This document shows, one piece after another, positions 18,255 to 27,173 of a DNA stretch of 64,000 nt. The stretch spans positions 49,038 to 113,037 of the forward strand of contig NZ_JADEVO010000016.1 in the NCBI RefSeq assembly GCF_017114825.1, written 5' to 3'. A program made the translations under genes and the position numbers. The notes below the pieces were generated by a model that worked only from the letters and a program-made list of their open reading frames with translations, was not told the DNA's origin and did no database searches. Source of the stretch: Pseudomonas gregormendelii. GTDB lineage: Bacteria > Pseudomonadota > Gammaproteobacteria > Pseudomonadales > Pseudomonadaceae. The first letter of the stretch is position 1, and every line of letters begins with the position of its first letter.

Positions 18255-19913
18255 ATGTACGTATACGACGAGTACGATCAGCGGATCATCGAGGACCGCG
18301 TCAAGCAGTTCCGTGATCAGACCCGACGCTATCTGGCAGGCGAGCTGAGCGAAGAAGAATTCCGCCCCCTGCGCCTGCAAAATGGCCTTTACATCCAGCG
18401 TTTCGCGCCGATGTTGCGGGTCGCGGTGCCTTACGGCCAACTGACTTCGCGCCAAACGCGAATGATGGCCAAGATCGCCCGTGACTATGACAAGGGCTAT
18501 GCCCACATCAGCACCCGGCAGAACGTACAGTTCAACTGGCCGGCGCTGGAAGACATCCCGGATATCCTGGCAGAGCTGGCCACCGTGCAGATGCACGCGA
18601 TCCAGACCAGCGGCAACTGCCTGCGCAATGTCACCACCGACCAGTTCGCCGGTGTCGCGTTCGATGAGCTGATTGATCCGCGCCCATGGTGCGAGATTGT
18701 TCGCCAGTGGACCACCTTCCACCCTGAGTTCGCCTACCTGCCGCGCAAGTTCAAGATCGCGATCAACGGTTCGACCTCCGACCGTGCCGCCATTGAAGTG
18801 CATGATATTGGCCTTGAGCCAGTGCACAACGCGGCCGGCGAGCTGGGTTTCCGCGTGCTGGTGGGTGGCGGCCTGGGCCGTACCCCGGTGGTGGGCGCTT
18901 TCATCAACGAATTCCTGCCGTGGCAGGACCTGTTGAGCTATCTCGACGCCATCCTGCGTGTCTACAACCGCTATGGCCGTCGTGACAACAAATACAAGGC
19001 GCGGATCAAGATCCTGGTCAAGGCGCTGACCCCCGAAGTCTTCGCCCAGAAAGTCGACGCGGAAATGGAGCACCTGCGCGGTGGCCAGACCACGCTGACC
19101 GAAGCCGAAGTGCATCGGGTGGCCAAACACTTCGTGGACCCCGAGTACCAGGCGCTGGACAACCAGAGCGCGGCCTTGGCCGAGCTTGACCAGCAGCACC
19201 CGGGCTTCGCACGCTGGCGCACGCGCAACACCCTGGCGCACAAGAAGCCGGGTTACGTTGCCGTGACATTATCGCTGAAACCTACCGGCGTGGCGCCGGG
19301 GGACATCACCGACAAACAGCTGGATGCCGTGGCTGATTTGGCCGAGCGTTACTCGTTCGGTCAACTGCGCACATCCCATGAACAGAACATCATTCTGGCG
19401 GACGTCGAGCAGAGCCAACTGTTTACCCTGTGGGGTGAACTGCGCGAGCAAGGGTTCGCCACGCCGAACATCGGCCTGCTGACCGACATCATCTGCTGCC
19501 CGGGCGGTGATTTCTGCTCCCTGGCCAACGCAAAGTCGATCCCGATTGCCGAATCGATCCAGCGTCGTTTCGATAACCTGGACTACCTGTTCGACATCGG
19601 CGAACTGGACCTGAACATTTCCGGTTGCATGAACGCCTGCGGTCACCACCACGTCGGCCACATCGGCATTCTCGGGGTGGACAAGAAAGGCGAAGAGTTT
19701 TACCAGGTCTCCCTGGGTGGCAGCGCCAGTCGCGATGCGAGCCTGGGCAAGATCCTCGGCCCGTCCTTCGCCCAGGAAGCCATGCCTGATGTGATCGAGA
19801 AGCTGATCAACGTGTACGTCGAACAACGTACCGAAGACGAGCGCTTCATCGACACTTACCAGCGTATCGGCATCGACCTCTTCAAGGAGCGCGTCTATGC
19901 AGCGAATCATTAA
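18255..19913 (+). CDS. cysI: Assimilatory sulfite reductase hemoprotein CysI
   Basis: A 552-aa protein starting MYVYDEYDQRIIEDR. It reduces sulfite to sulfide with a siroheme/[4Fe-4S] centre. The cluster ligands are visible as two Cys pairs: CCPGGDFC and SGCMNACGHHHVG. The siroheme-binding NVQFNWP and SGNCLRNVTTDQ segments are also present. The frame is open back to 18078, but the extension has no family similarity and crosses the promoter region. The gene overlaps the DUF934 gene by 17 bp, a conserved pairing. It supplies sulfide for cysteine and then methionine synthesis. Confidence 0.96.
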   Translation: MYVYDEYDQRIIEDRVKQFRDQTRRYLAGELSEEEFRPLRLQNGLYIQRFAPMLRVAVPYGQLTSRQTRMMAKIARDYDKGYAHISTRQNVQFNWPALEDIPDILAELATVQMHAIQTSGNCLRNVTTDQFAGVAFDELIDPRPWCEIVRQWTTFHPEFAYLPRKFKIAINGSTSDRAAIEVHDIGLEPVHNAAGELGFRVLVGGGLGRTPVVGAFINEFLPWQDLLSYLDAILRVYNRYGRRDNKYKARIKILVKALTPEVFAQKVDAEMEHLRGGQTTLTEAEVHRVAKHFVDPEYQALDNQSAALAELDQQHPGFARWRTRNTLAHKKPGYVAVTLSLKPTGVAPGDITDKQLDAVADLAERYSFGQLRTSHEQNIILADVEQSQLFTLWGELREQGFATPNIGLLTDIICCPGGDFCSLANAKSIPIAESIQRRFDNLDYLFDIGELDLNISGCMNACGHHHVGHIGILGVDKKGEEFYQVSLGGSASRDASLGKILGPSFAQEAMPDVIEKLINVYVEQRTEDERFIDTYQRIGIDLFKERVYAANH

Positions 19914-20391
19914 GAACAACGAAGTCGTCGACGAAACCTGGCACCTGCTGCCCAAGGACTTCAACATCGACGAGATCAGCAACTGCGACGACCTGATCGT
20001 CCCGCTGCAGCTGTGGCGTGAACACAGCCGCATGCTCAAGGCCCGCGATGGCGGCCTTGGCGTGTGGCTGGATGCGGATGAAGAAGCGGAAGAAATCGGT
20101 GACGACGTGGACCAGTTCCAGGTCATCGCCCTGAACTTTCCCGCCTTCACCGATGGTCGCAACTACTCCAACGCCCGCCTGCTGCGTGACCGCTACGGCT
20201 TCAAAGGCGAGTTGCGGGCAATCGGCGATGTGCTGCGCGACCAGCTGTTCTATCTGCGTCGCTGCGGCTTCGATGCCTTCGCATTGCGCGCTGACAAAGA
20301 CCCGTACGAAGCGCTGGAAAGCCTCAAGGATTTCTCGGTGACCTATCAGGCCGCCACTGACGAACCGCTGCCGCTGTTCCGTCGTCGCTGA
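19897..20391 (+). CDS. DUF934 protein, CysI partner
   Basis: A 164-aa soluble protein of the DUF934 family (QVIALNFPAFTDGRNYSNARLLRDRYGFKGELRAIGDVLRDQLFYLRRCGFDAF). In many proteobacteria it is encoded directly after, and overlapping, cysI, as here. It may assist sulfite reductase, for example as an electron-transfer or assembly partner in organisms lacking CysJ. That role is inference from gene neighbourhood. No cysteine cluster motif is present. A strong hairpin follows the gene. Confidence 0.88.
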   Translation: MQRIIKNNEVVDETWHLLPKDFNIDEISNCDDLIVPLQLWREHSRMLKARDGGLGVWLDADEEAEEIGDDVDQFQVIALNFPAFTDGRNYSNARLLRDRYGFKGELRAIGDVLRDQLFYLRRCGFDAFALRADKDPYEALESLKDFSVTYQAATDEPLPLFRRR

Positions 20392-20434
20392 TGCTGCAAA
20401 GGCATGACCCCGCCCGGGACCATGCCTCATTAAG

Positions 20435-20473
20435 ACTGAGCCCTTTCACCTTCAACAAGTGAAAGGGCTCAGT
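20435..20473. terminator. Strong hairpin between DUF934 gene and sohB
   Basis: ACTGAGCCCTTTCAC, a 9-nt loop, then GTGAAAGGGCTCAGT form a perfect 15-bp stem between convergent genes. No long T run is present, but the position and stability fit a shared terminator or mRNA 3'-end structure. Confidence 0.75.
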
Positions 20474-20487
20474 GGCGACAGGGTTAC

Positions 20488-21510
20488 TTACCAGAAGCGT
20501 TGTTGAGTCAACCGGCTCCACCAGGTCAGCAGTACCCGGTCGACTGAACCGCTGGCCGCCATGCCGATGCGTTCCTGCAAGCTTTTACGTTCGGCATAGT
20601 GCAGGTGGTACAGCTCGGATTTCTTCGCCCGTTCTGCCAGGTACTCGTCGCTGGTCTTGAGTTCGTCGACCAGTTGCAGGTCCAGCGCAGCCATGCCCAG
20701 CCAGATTTCGCCGGTGGCGACCTCATCGATGGCCAGTTGTGGGCGGTAACGCGAGACGAAGTTCTTGAACAGCTGATGGGTGATGTCTAGGTCTTCCTGG
20801 AATTTTTCCCGGCCCTTCTCGGTGTTTTCGCCGAACACGGTCAAGGTGCGCTTGTATTCCCCGGCAGTCAGCACCTCGAAATCGATGTCATGTTTCTTCA
20901 GCAGGCGGTTGACGTTGGGCAGTTGCGCAACCACCCCGATGGAACCGAGGATGGCAAAGGGTGCGCTGATGATCTTCTCGCCAATGCACGCCATCATGTA
21001 GCCGCCGCTCGCCGCCACCTTGTCGATGCACACGGTCAAGGGCACGCCCGCATCACGGATGCGCGCCAGTTGCGACGACGCCAGGCCGTAGCTGTGCACC
21101 ATGCCCCCGCCGCTTTCCAGGCGCAGCACCACTTCATCCTTGGGGGTCGCCAGGGTCAGCAATGCGGTGATCTCATGGCGCAGGCTTTCAGTGGCGGAGG
21201 CCTTGATGTCGCCATCGAAATCCAGCACGAAAACCCGTGGCTTGGCCTCGGGCTTGTTCTTTTGCTTTTTCTCGGTCTTGGCCTGGGACTTGCGCAGGGC
21301 CTTGAGCTGGTCCTTGTCGAGCAAGGTGTGCTCCAGGCGTTCGCGCAGGCCCTTGTAGAAATCATTCAGCTTGCTGACCTGCAACTGGCCGGCGGATTTG
21401 CGGCGACCCTTGCTGCGCAATGCCGCAAAACTGGCCATGACCACCAGAATGGCGACCACCAGTGTCACGGTCTTGGCCAGGAAACTGGCGTACTCTGCAA
21501 AAAACTCCAC
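20488..21510 (-). CDS. sohB: Inner-membrane S49-family protease SohB
   Basis: A 340-aa protein with an N-terminal membrane anchor (YASFLAKTVTLVVAILVVMASF), a charged linker (KTEKKQKNKPEAKPR) and an S49 peptidase domain. The catalytic serine lies in KVAASGGYMMACIGEKI. The GSIGVVAQLPN stretch is shared with SppA/SohB. The start is a GTG at 21510 (protein MEFFAEYASFL) with AAGGAG six bases upstream; the open frame further upstream is rejected. SohB is a periplasm-facing protease of unknown specific substrate. Its promoter region is shared with the divergent histidine phosphatase gene. Confidence 0.92.
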   Translation of the reverse strand: MEFFAEYASFLAKTVTLVVAILVVMASFAALRSKGRRKSAGQLQVSKLNDFYKGLRERLEHTLLDKDQLKALRKSQAKTEKKQKNKPEAKPRVFVLDFDGDIKASATESLRHEITALLTLATPKDEVVLRLESGGGMVHSYGLASSQLARIRDAGVPLTVCIDKVAASGGYMMACIGEKIISAPFAILGSIGVVAQLPNVNRLLKKHDIDFEVLTAGEYKRTLTVFGENTEKGREKFQEDLDITHQLFKNFVSRYRPQLAIDEVATGEIWLGMAALDLQLVDELKTSDEYLAERAKKSELYHLHYAERKSLQERIGMAASGSVDRVLLTWWSRLTQQRFW

Positions 21511-21717
21511 AGCAACTCCTTCATTACTAAGCGCGGCATGAAAACGCACGCGGGGTGGTTACCAGCATACCCATGCGCCGGCCTGTCGGCCAGCCGCGAA
21601 ACCTGTGGTAACAGGCCTGGAACGAGCATTTCAAACAAGCGTATGTTTTTTCATTGACAGCACACCGTCATCCCCCATAACCTCGCCAGACCTTCAACGT
21701 ACCGGGATGAAGCGGAC

Positions 21718-22428
21718 GTGGGCAGCATCTATCTGATTCGACATGGCCAAGCCTCCTTTGGTGCAGACGATTACGACGTCCTGTCGCCGACCGGCGTGCG
21801 CCAGGCGCAAATCCTCGGCCAGCACCTGGCCGAACTGGGTATCAGCTTCGATCGCTGCCTGGCAGGCGACCTGCGCCGGCAACAGGATACTGCCACCGGC
21901 GCCCTCGACCAGTTCGCCGCCTTCGGGCTGCCCGTGCCGATTCTGGAAACCGATGCGGCGTTCAACGAATTCGACGCCGATGCGGTCATCCGCGCATTGC
22001 TGCCTGAAATGCTGCCGCAAGAACCCCAAGCCCTGCACATCCTGCGCAACGCCGCGCAGAACCGCGGCGAGTTCCAGCGCATCTTCGCGCTGATCATCGA
22101 GCGCTGGCTCGCCGGCACCTATGACACGCCGGGCCTGGAAAGCTGGCTGGGATTTGTCGAGCGCGTCCGCGCCGGCCTGCACCGCATCCTCGAAAGCGCC
22201 GACAACACCCAGAAAATCGCCGTGTTCACCTCCGGCGGGACCATCACTGCCCTGCTCCACCTGATCACCCAAATGCCTGCCCGGCAGGCTTTTGAACTGA
22301 ACTGGCAAATCGTCAACACCTCGCTCAACCACCTGAAGTTTCGTGGGCGCGAGGTGGTACTGGCTTCCTTCAACAGCCATGCGCACCTGCAACTGCTGAA
22401 GGCCCCGGAACTCATCACATTTCGCTGA
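21718..22428 (+). CDS. Histidine phosphatase (phosphoglycerate-mutase-like) family protein
   Basis: A 236-aa protein. The catalytic RHG motif is near the N-terminus (IYLIRHGQASFG), and the second conserved histidine may be in SFNSHAHLQ. The branch-2-like TSGGTITALL is also present. Such enzymes dephosphorylate metabolites or proteins; the substrate is not predictable. The start is GTG at 21718. It is followed 64 bp later by the SCP2 gene, probably in the same transcript. Confidence 0.85.
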   Translation: MGSIYLIRHGQASFGADDYDVLSPTGVRQAQILGQHLAELGISFDRCLAGDLRRQQDTATGALDQFAAFGLPVPILETDAAFNEFDADAVIRALLPEMLPQEPQALHILRNAAQNRGEFQRIFALIIERWLAGTYDTPGLESWLGFVERVRAGLHRILESADNTQKIAVFTSGGTITALLHLITQMPARQAFELNWQIVNTSLNHLKFRGREVVLASFNSHAHLQLLKAPELITFR

Positions 22429-22492
22429 GTCCGGACTATTGTGACCCTGGCTGTAATCACCCAGCTCTAATTACCCAAGAAAGGATCAAACC

Positions 22493-22807
22493 ATGACCTC
22501 CGTAGCTGACGCCGTACAAGCAATGAAAGCCAAGTTCAACCCAGCCGCTGCTGCCGGTCTGGACCTGGTCTTCGGTTTTCGCATCGACGACACCAAGAAC
22601 TTCTCGCTGATCGTCAAGGACAGCACCTGCGAGCTGCAGGAAGGCGAAAACCCGGACGCCCAGGTGACCCTGGTGATGGACGGCGAAACCCTGGAAGGCA
22701 TCGTCAGCGGCGAAACCGACGGCATGCAAGCGTTCATGGGCGGCAAATTGCGCGCTGAAGGCGACATGATGCTGGCGATGAAACTGTCCGAGCTGTTCCC
22801 GGCCTAA
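22493..22807 (+). CDS. SCP2 sterol-binding domain protein
   Basis: A 104-aa single-domain protein (MTSVADAVQAMKAKFNPAAAAG ... VTLVMDGETLEGIVSGETDGMQAFMGGKLRAEGDMMLAMKLSELFPA), a compact SCP2 fold. The family binds lipids or fatty acyl groups in a hydrophobic tunnel; the bacterial role is unclear. The start follows AAGAAAGGATCAAACC. Two hairpins, the second with a T run, end the transcript. Confidence 0.88.
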   Translation: MTSVADAVQAMKAKFNPAAAAGLDLVFGFRIDDTKNFSLIVKDSTCELQEGENPDAQVTLVMDGETLEGIVSGETDGMQAFMGGKLRAEGDMMLAMKLSELFPA

Positions 22808-22812
22808 GCGAT

Positions 22813-22832
22813 GGGCCCCGAACTTCGGGGCC
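22813..22832 (+). terminator. GC hairpin after the SCP2 gene
   Basis: GGGCCCCGAACTTCGGGGCC is a tight stem with a short loop directly after the SCP2 stop codon. It has no T run, so it may be an mRNA 3'-protecting structure ahead of the next terminator. Confidence 0.5.
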
Positions 22833-22848
22833 GCGCTGGCTGCAAACG

Positions 22849-22882
22849 AATCCCGCCCTTCAAGGCGGGATTTGTCGTTTTT
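22849..22882 (+). terminator. Intrinsic terminator after the SCP2 gene
   Basis: AATCCCGCC-CTTCAA-GGCGGGATT is followed by TGTCGTTTTT, a classic stem plus T run. Confidence 0.88.
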
Positions 22883-22999
22883 CGCCCCGGTAAAAGGCCG
22901 TGCGTGGATTTGCCGGCTATATTCCTTCTGGCCGCCTGCTTCAGAATCTGGCTGCCAACGCTAACTTGCGATGAACCCAGTCCTGTGGAGAGCACTGCC

Positions 23000-24958
23000 A
23001 TGAGCCCACCTGACGACCACGACGGATTTAACCGCCGCCGTGTACTGCAAGGCCTTTCGGCAGGTGCCGTCGGTGCCTGGATCAGCCCGCTGTTTGCAGG
23101 GAGTAAAACCATGCCCGACGCCCCCGCCGACCTCATCTTGTACAATGGACGCCTGCACACAGTCGATCGCAAGAAGCCCCAGGCCAGTGCCGTGGCGATC
23201 AAGGACGGGCGTTTCGTAGTGGTTGGCAGCGATGCTCAGGCCATGGCGTTGCAAGGTCCCGGTACGCAAATCGTCGACCTGCACGGACGCACCGTCATCC
23301 CCGGCCTCAATGACTCGCACCTGCACCTGATTCGCGGCGGTTTGAACTACAACCTCGAACTGCGCTGGGAAGGCGTCCCGTCCCTGGTCGATGCCTTGCG
23401 CATGCTCAAGGACCAGGCCGATCGCACGCCAACGCCACAATGGGTACGTGTGGTCGGTGGCTGGAATGAGTTCCAGTTCGCCGAGAAACGCCTGCCCAGC
23501 ATTGACGAACTGAACAAGGCCGCCCCGGATACCCCGGTGTTTGTCCTGCACCTTTACGACCGCGCCCTTCTCAACCGCGCAGCGTTGAAGGTCGTCGGAT
23601 ACACCCGGAACACGCCCAACCCTCCCGGTGGCGAGATCCAGCGCGACGCCAATGGCGATCCAACCGGAATGTTGATTGCTCGACCCAACGCGATGATCCT
23701 CTACTCGACCCTGGCGAAGGGGCCCAAGCTCCCGCTGGAATACCAGGTCAACTCGACCCGCCAGTTCATGCGCGAACTTAATCGCCTGGGCGTTACCAGC
23801 GCCATCGATGCCGGTGGCGGCTACCAGAATTATCCTGATGATTACCAGGTCATCCAGCAGTTGGCTCGGGACAAGCAACTCACGGTCCGCATCGCCTACA
23901 ACCTGTTCACACAGAAGCCGAAGGAAGAGCTTGCCGATTTCAAGAACTGGACGAGCACCTCTCGCTACGGCCAGGGCGATGACTTTCTACGGCATAACGG
24001 CGCCGGCGAGATGCTGGTGTTTTCCGCAGCCGACTTCGAGGACTTCCTCGAGCCTCGTCCCGACCTGCCGCAAACCATGGAACAGGAACTTGAGCCAGTG
24101 GTTCGGCACCTGGTGGAACAACGCTGGCCATTCCGCCTGCATGCCACCTACAACGAATCCATCAGCCGCATGCTCGATGTGTTCGAGAAGGTCAATCGCG
24201 ATATCCCTTTCGATGGGCTGCCCTGGTTTTTCGATCATGCCGAAACCATTACCCCGCAGAATATCGAACGGGTCAAAGCGCTCGGCGGCGGTATAGCGAT
24301 TCAGGATCGCATGGCGTTCCAGGGTGAGTATTTTGTCGAGCGCTACGGCGCCAAGGCGGCCGAACACACCCCGCCCATCGCACGCATGCTCGCCGAAGGC
24401 CTGCCCGTCGGGGCCGGCACTGATGCCACGCGGGTGTCGAGCTATAACCCCTGGACTTCGCTCTACTGGCTCGTCAGCGGTCGCACCGTCGGGGGGCTGG
24501 AGCTGTATCCCCAGGGCCTGAGCCGCGACACCGCGCTGGAACTGTTCACCCATGGCAGCGCCTGGTTTTCTTCCGAACAAGGCAAGAAAGGTCAGATCAA
24601 GGTGGGACAACTGGCGGACCTTATCGCCCTTTCAGCCGACTATTTCCACATCGAAGACGAGGCGGTCAAATGGATCGAATCGGTGTTGACGATTGTCGAT
24701 GGCAAAATCGTGTACGGCACTGCCGAGTTCGGCAAACTCGGCCCCCCGCCAGTGCCAGTGGTGCCTGAATGGTCCCCGGTGGTCACAGTGCCCGGCCACT
24801 GGAAACCCCTGGCGCCGCTAACCGCACAGGTTCATCAATGTGTGGGCGCCTGCGCGGTGCACGCCCACAGCCATGAGCGGGCGCGGCTGTCCTCGGCTCC
24901 GGTCAGTGATTTCCAGGGCTTCTGGGGAGCGTTCGGGTGTTCGTGTTTTGCATTCTAA
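23000..24958 (+). CDS. Tat-exported amidohydrolase (YtcJ-like)
   Basis: A 652-aa protein. The N-terminus NRRRVLQGLSAGAVGAW is a twin-arginine-type export signal, so the enzyme is probably periplasmic. The metal-dependent amidohydrolase fold is shown by GLNDSHLHLIRGG (HxH), FRLHATYNES, WFFDHAETI and the aspartate in VGAGTDATRVSSYNPW. This is the Amidohydro_3 subfamily; its members hydrolyse amides or related bonds, and the substrate is unknown. The ATG at 23000 follows GTGGAGAGCACTGCC; the open frame upstream to 22811 runs through a terminator and is rejected. The C-terminal ~45 residues beyond the domain are histidine- and cysteine-bearing (CVGAC ... CSC), which is unusual. A LysR gene follows at 100 bp and may control it. 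Confidence 0.85.
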   Translation: MSPPDDHDGFNRRRVLQGLSAGAVGAWISPLFAGSKTMPDAPADLILYNGRLHTVDRKKPQASAVAIKDGRFVVVGSDAQAMALQGPGTQIVDLHGRTVIPGLNDSHLHLIRGGLNYNLELRWEGVPSLVDALRMLKDQADRTPTPQWVRVVGGWNEFQFAEKRLPSIDELNKAAPDTPVFVLHLYDRALLNRAALKVVGYTRNTPNPPGGEIQRDANGDPTGMLIARPNAMILYSTLAKGPKLPLEYQVNSTRQFMRELNRLGVTSAIDAGGGYQNYPDDYQVIQQLARDKQLTVRIAYNLFTQKPKEELADFKNWTSTSRYGQGDDFLRHNGAGEMLVFSAADFEDFLEPRPDLPQTMEQELEPVVRHLVEQRWPFRLHATYNESISRMLDVFEKVNRDIPFDGLPWFFDHAETITPQNIERVKALGGGIAIQDRMAFQGEYFVERYGAKAAEHTPPIARMLAEGLPVGAGTDATRVSSYNPWTSLYWLVSGRTVGGLELYPQGLSRDTALELFTHGSAWFSSEQGKKGQIKVGQLADLIALSADYFHIEDEAVKWIESVLTIVDGKIVYGTAEFGKLGPPPVPVVPEWSPVVTVPGHWKPLAPLTAQVHQCVGACAVHAHSHERARLSSAPVSDFQGFWGAFGCSCFAF

Positions 24959-25058
24959 GCGACGTTCCAGGTCCCCGTGCATGTGTGACGTGCACTGGGG
25001 GCGCCTGGCTTGAGAACACAGTTGCTACAATGCCTGAACCTCCCGCACCGGCCGCCCC

Positions 25059-25922
25059 ATGGACATCGATCTCGCCCGCACCTTCCTCGAAATTGTTCGT
25101 CACGGCAGCCTCGCCGCCGCAGCGCAGAAGCTGCATGTTACCCAGACCGCCATCACTGCACGGGTACAAAAACTCGAAAGCCAGCTCGGCAGTACGCTGT
25201 TTGTGCGCAATCGCGCCGGCGCCCGCCTGACGCCCAACGGCGAGGCCTTTGTGGTGTACGCCAACCAGCTGGTGCAAACCTGGGAAGCGGCGCGCCGGGA
25301 TTTGCCGCTGCCCGAGGGTTATCACAATGTCCTGCACATTGGTGGCGAAGTCAGCCTGTGTAACCCGCTGATGCTCGGCTGGGCCGGCGAACTGCGGGAG
25401 AAGATTCCCGGCCATGCGCTGCGCATGGAAGTCCGCGATGGCGAACATTTGTTGCGCCAACTGGAGCTCGGGCTACTGGACGCAGCTCTGGTGTATCACC
25501 CCGAGTACTGGCCGCGCCTGCAAGTTGAGCAGGTACTGGAAGAAAAGCTGATTCGGGTTCGCCTGGTGGCCAAACCCGACCCTTACGTCTATATCGATTG
25601 GGGTCCGGACTTCCGCCGCCAGCACGATGCGGCGCTGCCAGAAAATGCCCGGGCGGCGCTGAGCTTCAACCTCGGCCCGCTCGGCTTGCAATACATTCTC
25701 GAACACGGTGGCAGCGGCTATTTCCGCACTCGAGTGGTCCAGAGCTACCTGGAAAGTGGCGTCATGGAAATAGTGCCCAAGGCCCCGGAGTTCAACTACC
25801 CGACCTATCTGGTCTACTCCCGCGACCGCGATTCGGCGACGCTGCAGCAGGCATTCAATCTGCTACGCGAAGTCATCAAGCGCGATGGTGACTGGTCACA
25901 GCGCTGGGACCCGCTGATCTGA
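25059..25922 (+). CDS. LysR-family transcriptional regulator
   Basis: A 287-aa protein with an N-terminal winged HTH (ARTFLEIVRHGSLAAAAQKL, then HVTQTAITARVQKLESQLG and LFVRNRAGARLTPNGEAF). The C-terminal effector domain is of the LysR substrate-binding type. It lies 100 bp downstream of the amidohydrolase in the same direction. Control of that gene is possible but not shown. Its effector is unknown. Confidence 0.92.
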   Translation: MDIDLARTFLEIVRHGSLAAAAQKLHVTQTAITARVQKLESQLGSTLFVRNRAGARLTPNGEAFVVYANQLVQTWEAARRDLPLPEGYHNVLHIGGEVSLCNPLMLGWAGELREKIPGHALRMEVRDGEHLLRQLELGLLDAALVYHPEYWPRLQVEQVLEEKLIRVRLVAKPDPYVYIDWGPDFRRQHDAALPENARAALSFNLGPLGLQYILEHGGSGYFRTRVVQSYLESGVMEIVPKAPEFNYPTYLVYSRDRDSATLQQAFNLLREVIKRDGDWSQRWDPLI

Positions 25923-26018
25923 GCACGCGCTGCACCGGAGCATGGCATTTGTGCCGTCGAGATCAATCCGGGCAGACGCCTGGAATCGGCTAATCTGCTG
26001 GGGTGACCATCATCCGGG

Positions 26019-27173
26019 GTGAATGCAGTGAGGCAGACCACCGATCTATTCCGCAGCCGCTACCGCGCTGCCGTGCACCCGCGCTACAACCCCTGGCTGC
26101 ACGGCGTTTTTGTACTGGTATTCGGACTGCTGGCCTGTGGCGCATTCTGGAGTACTGTGCAACAGGTCCAGCCAGGGGAATGGCTGGCCGTGCCGCTGAC
26201 CCTGCTGCTGATCAACGCCGGCGTCTACCTGGTGCACCGTCACCTCGGGCACCACAAAAAAAGCTTTGCGCGAATGTTCTACGCCCGACACGCCGGCGAT
26301 CACCACAGTTTCTTCAACTCCGGGCACATGAGCTATGACAGCGCCCGGGATTGGCGGGTGATCCTGTTTCCGGCGTGGTTGATCGTGCTGCACACCCTGG
26401 TGATTACCTTGCCCCTGTGGTGGCTGCTGTCGCTGATCAATACCAACGTTGCCGGTTTGTTCGGTGGCTGCCTGGTGCTTGGTTACCTCACCTATGAAGT
26501 GTTCCATGCCTGCGAACACTTGCCGCCGAGCAACCGTCTGACCCGGCTGCCGTGGATCCGCCAGATGCGTCGCCTGCACGAATTGCATCACCGCCGCGAA
26601 CTGATGCAGGAACGCAATTTCAACATTGTCTTGCCCTTGATGGATTACCTGTTCGGCACCCTCTACTGGGAACCGGAACACCTCACCACACCCCCGACGA
26701 GTAGGCCCATGACCCGCATGCAGCATCAAGTCGACATCGCCGCAAACCCGATTGAGGTGCTCGCCTACGCCAGCGCCGCAACCCGCTGGCCGGAGTGGCA
26801 CCCGTCGTCCCTGACAGTCGACGGACAGGCCGGCCCGCTGCATGCAGGGTCACGCTTCGAAGAAGACATTCGCGCCGGAGGCCGTGAAGGTCACCTGAGC
26901 TGGGTGGTCGAGGAATACTTGCCGGGACGGCGCTGGATTGCCCGCGCCCAGGGCGATAACGGCCTGTCGCTGGTGCTGACCTATGAGTGCGCGGCCCAGG
27001 GCAATGGCACACGGTTTATCCGCACCCTGGACTATCAGTTCGAGAGCCTGGCGATGCGCCTGGCCAATCACCTTCTGCTCAAGCACCGCATTGACCGCGA
27101 GTCTGCGCAATCCATGCTGGCCTTGCGCGCAATGGCGCAACAGCACCTGGCCCCCACAGGAGCCACTGCGTGA
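26019..27173 (+). CDS. Fatty acid hydroxylase/sterol desaturase-type membrane protein fused to an SRPBCC domain
   Basis: A 384-aa two-domain protein. Residues ~25-230 are a polytopic di-iron hydroxylase with clustered His motifs: LVHRHLGHHKK (about 72-81), RHAGDHHSFFN (about 90-100), a further His in EVFHACEHLP, and LHELHHRRELMQERNFN. Residues ~235-380 look like an SRPBCC (START-like) lipid-binding domain (MQHQVDIAANPIEVLAYASAATRWPEWHPSS). The combination suggests hydroxylation of a lipid or hydrophobic substrate held by the SRPBCC part; this is inference. The start is a GTG at 26019 (an alternative GTG is at 26028). Its stop overlaps the next gene by 4 bp, so the two are coupled. Confidence 0.78.
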   Translation: MNAVRQTTDLFRSRYRAAVHPRYNPWLHGVFVLVFGLLACGAFWSTVQQVQPGEWLAVPLTLLLINAGVYLVHRHLGHHKKSFARMFYARHAGDHHSFFNSGHMSYDSARDWRVILFPAWLIVLHTLVITLPLWWLLSLINTNVAGLFGGCLVLGYLTYEVFHACEHLPPSNRLTRLPWIRQMRRLHELHHRRELMQERNFNIVLPLMDYLFGTLYWEPEHLTTPPTSRPMTRMQHQVDIAANPIEVLAYASAATRWPEWHPSSLTVDGQAGPLHAGSRFEEDIRAGGREGHLSWVVEEYLPGRRWIARAQGDNGLSLVLTYECAAQGNGTRFIRTLDYQFESLAMRLANHLLLKHRIDRESAQSMLALRAMAQQHLAPTGATA

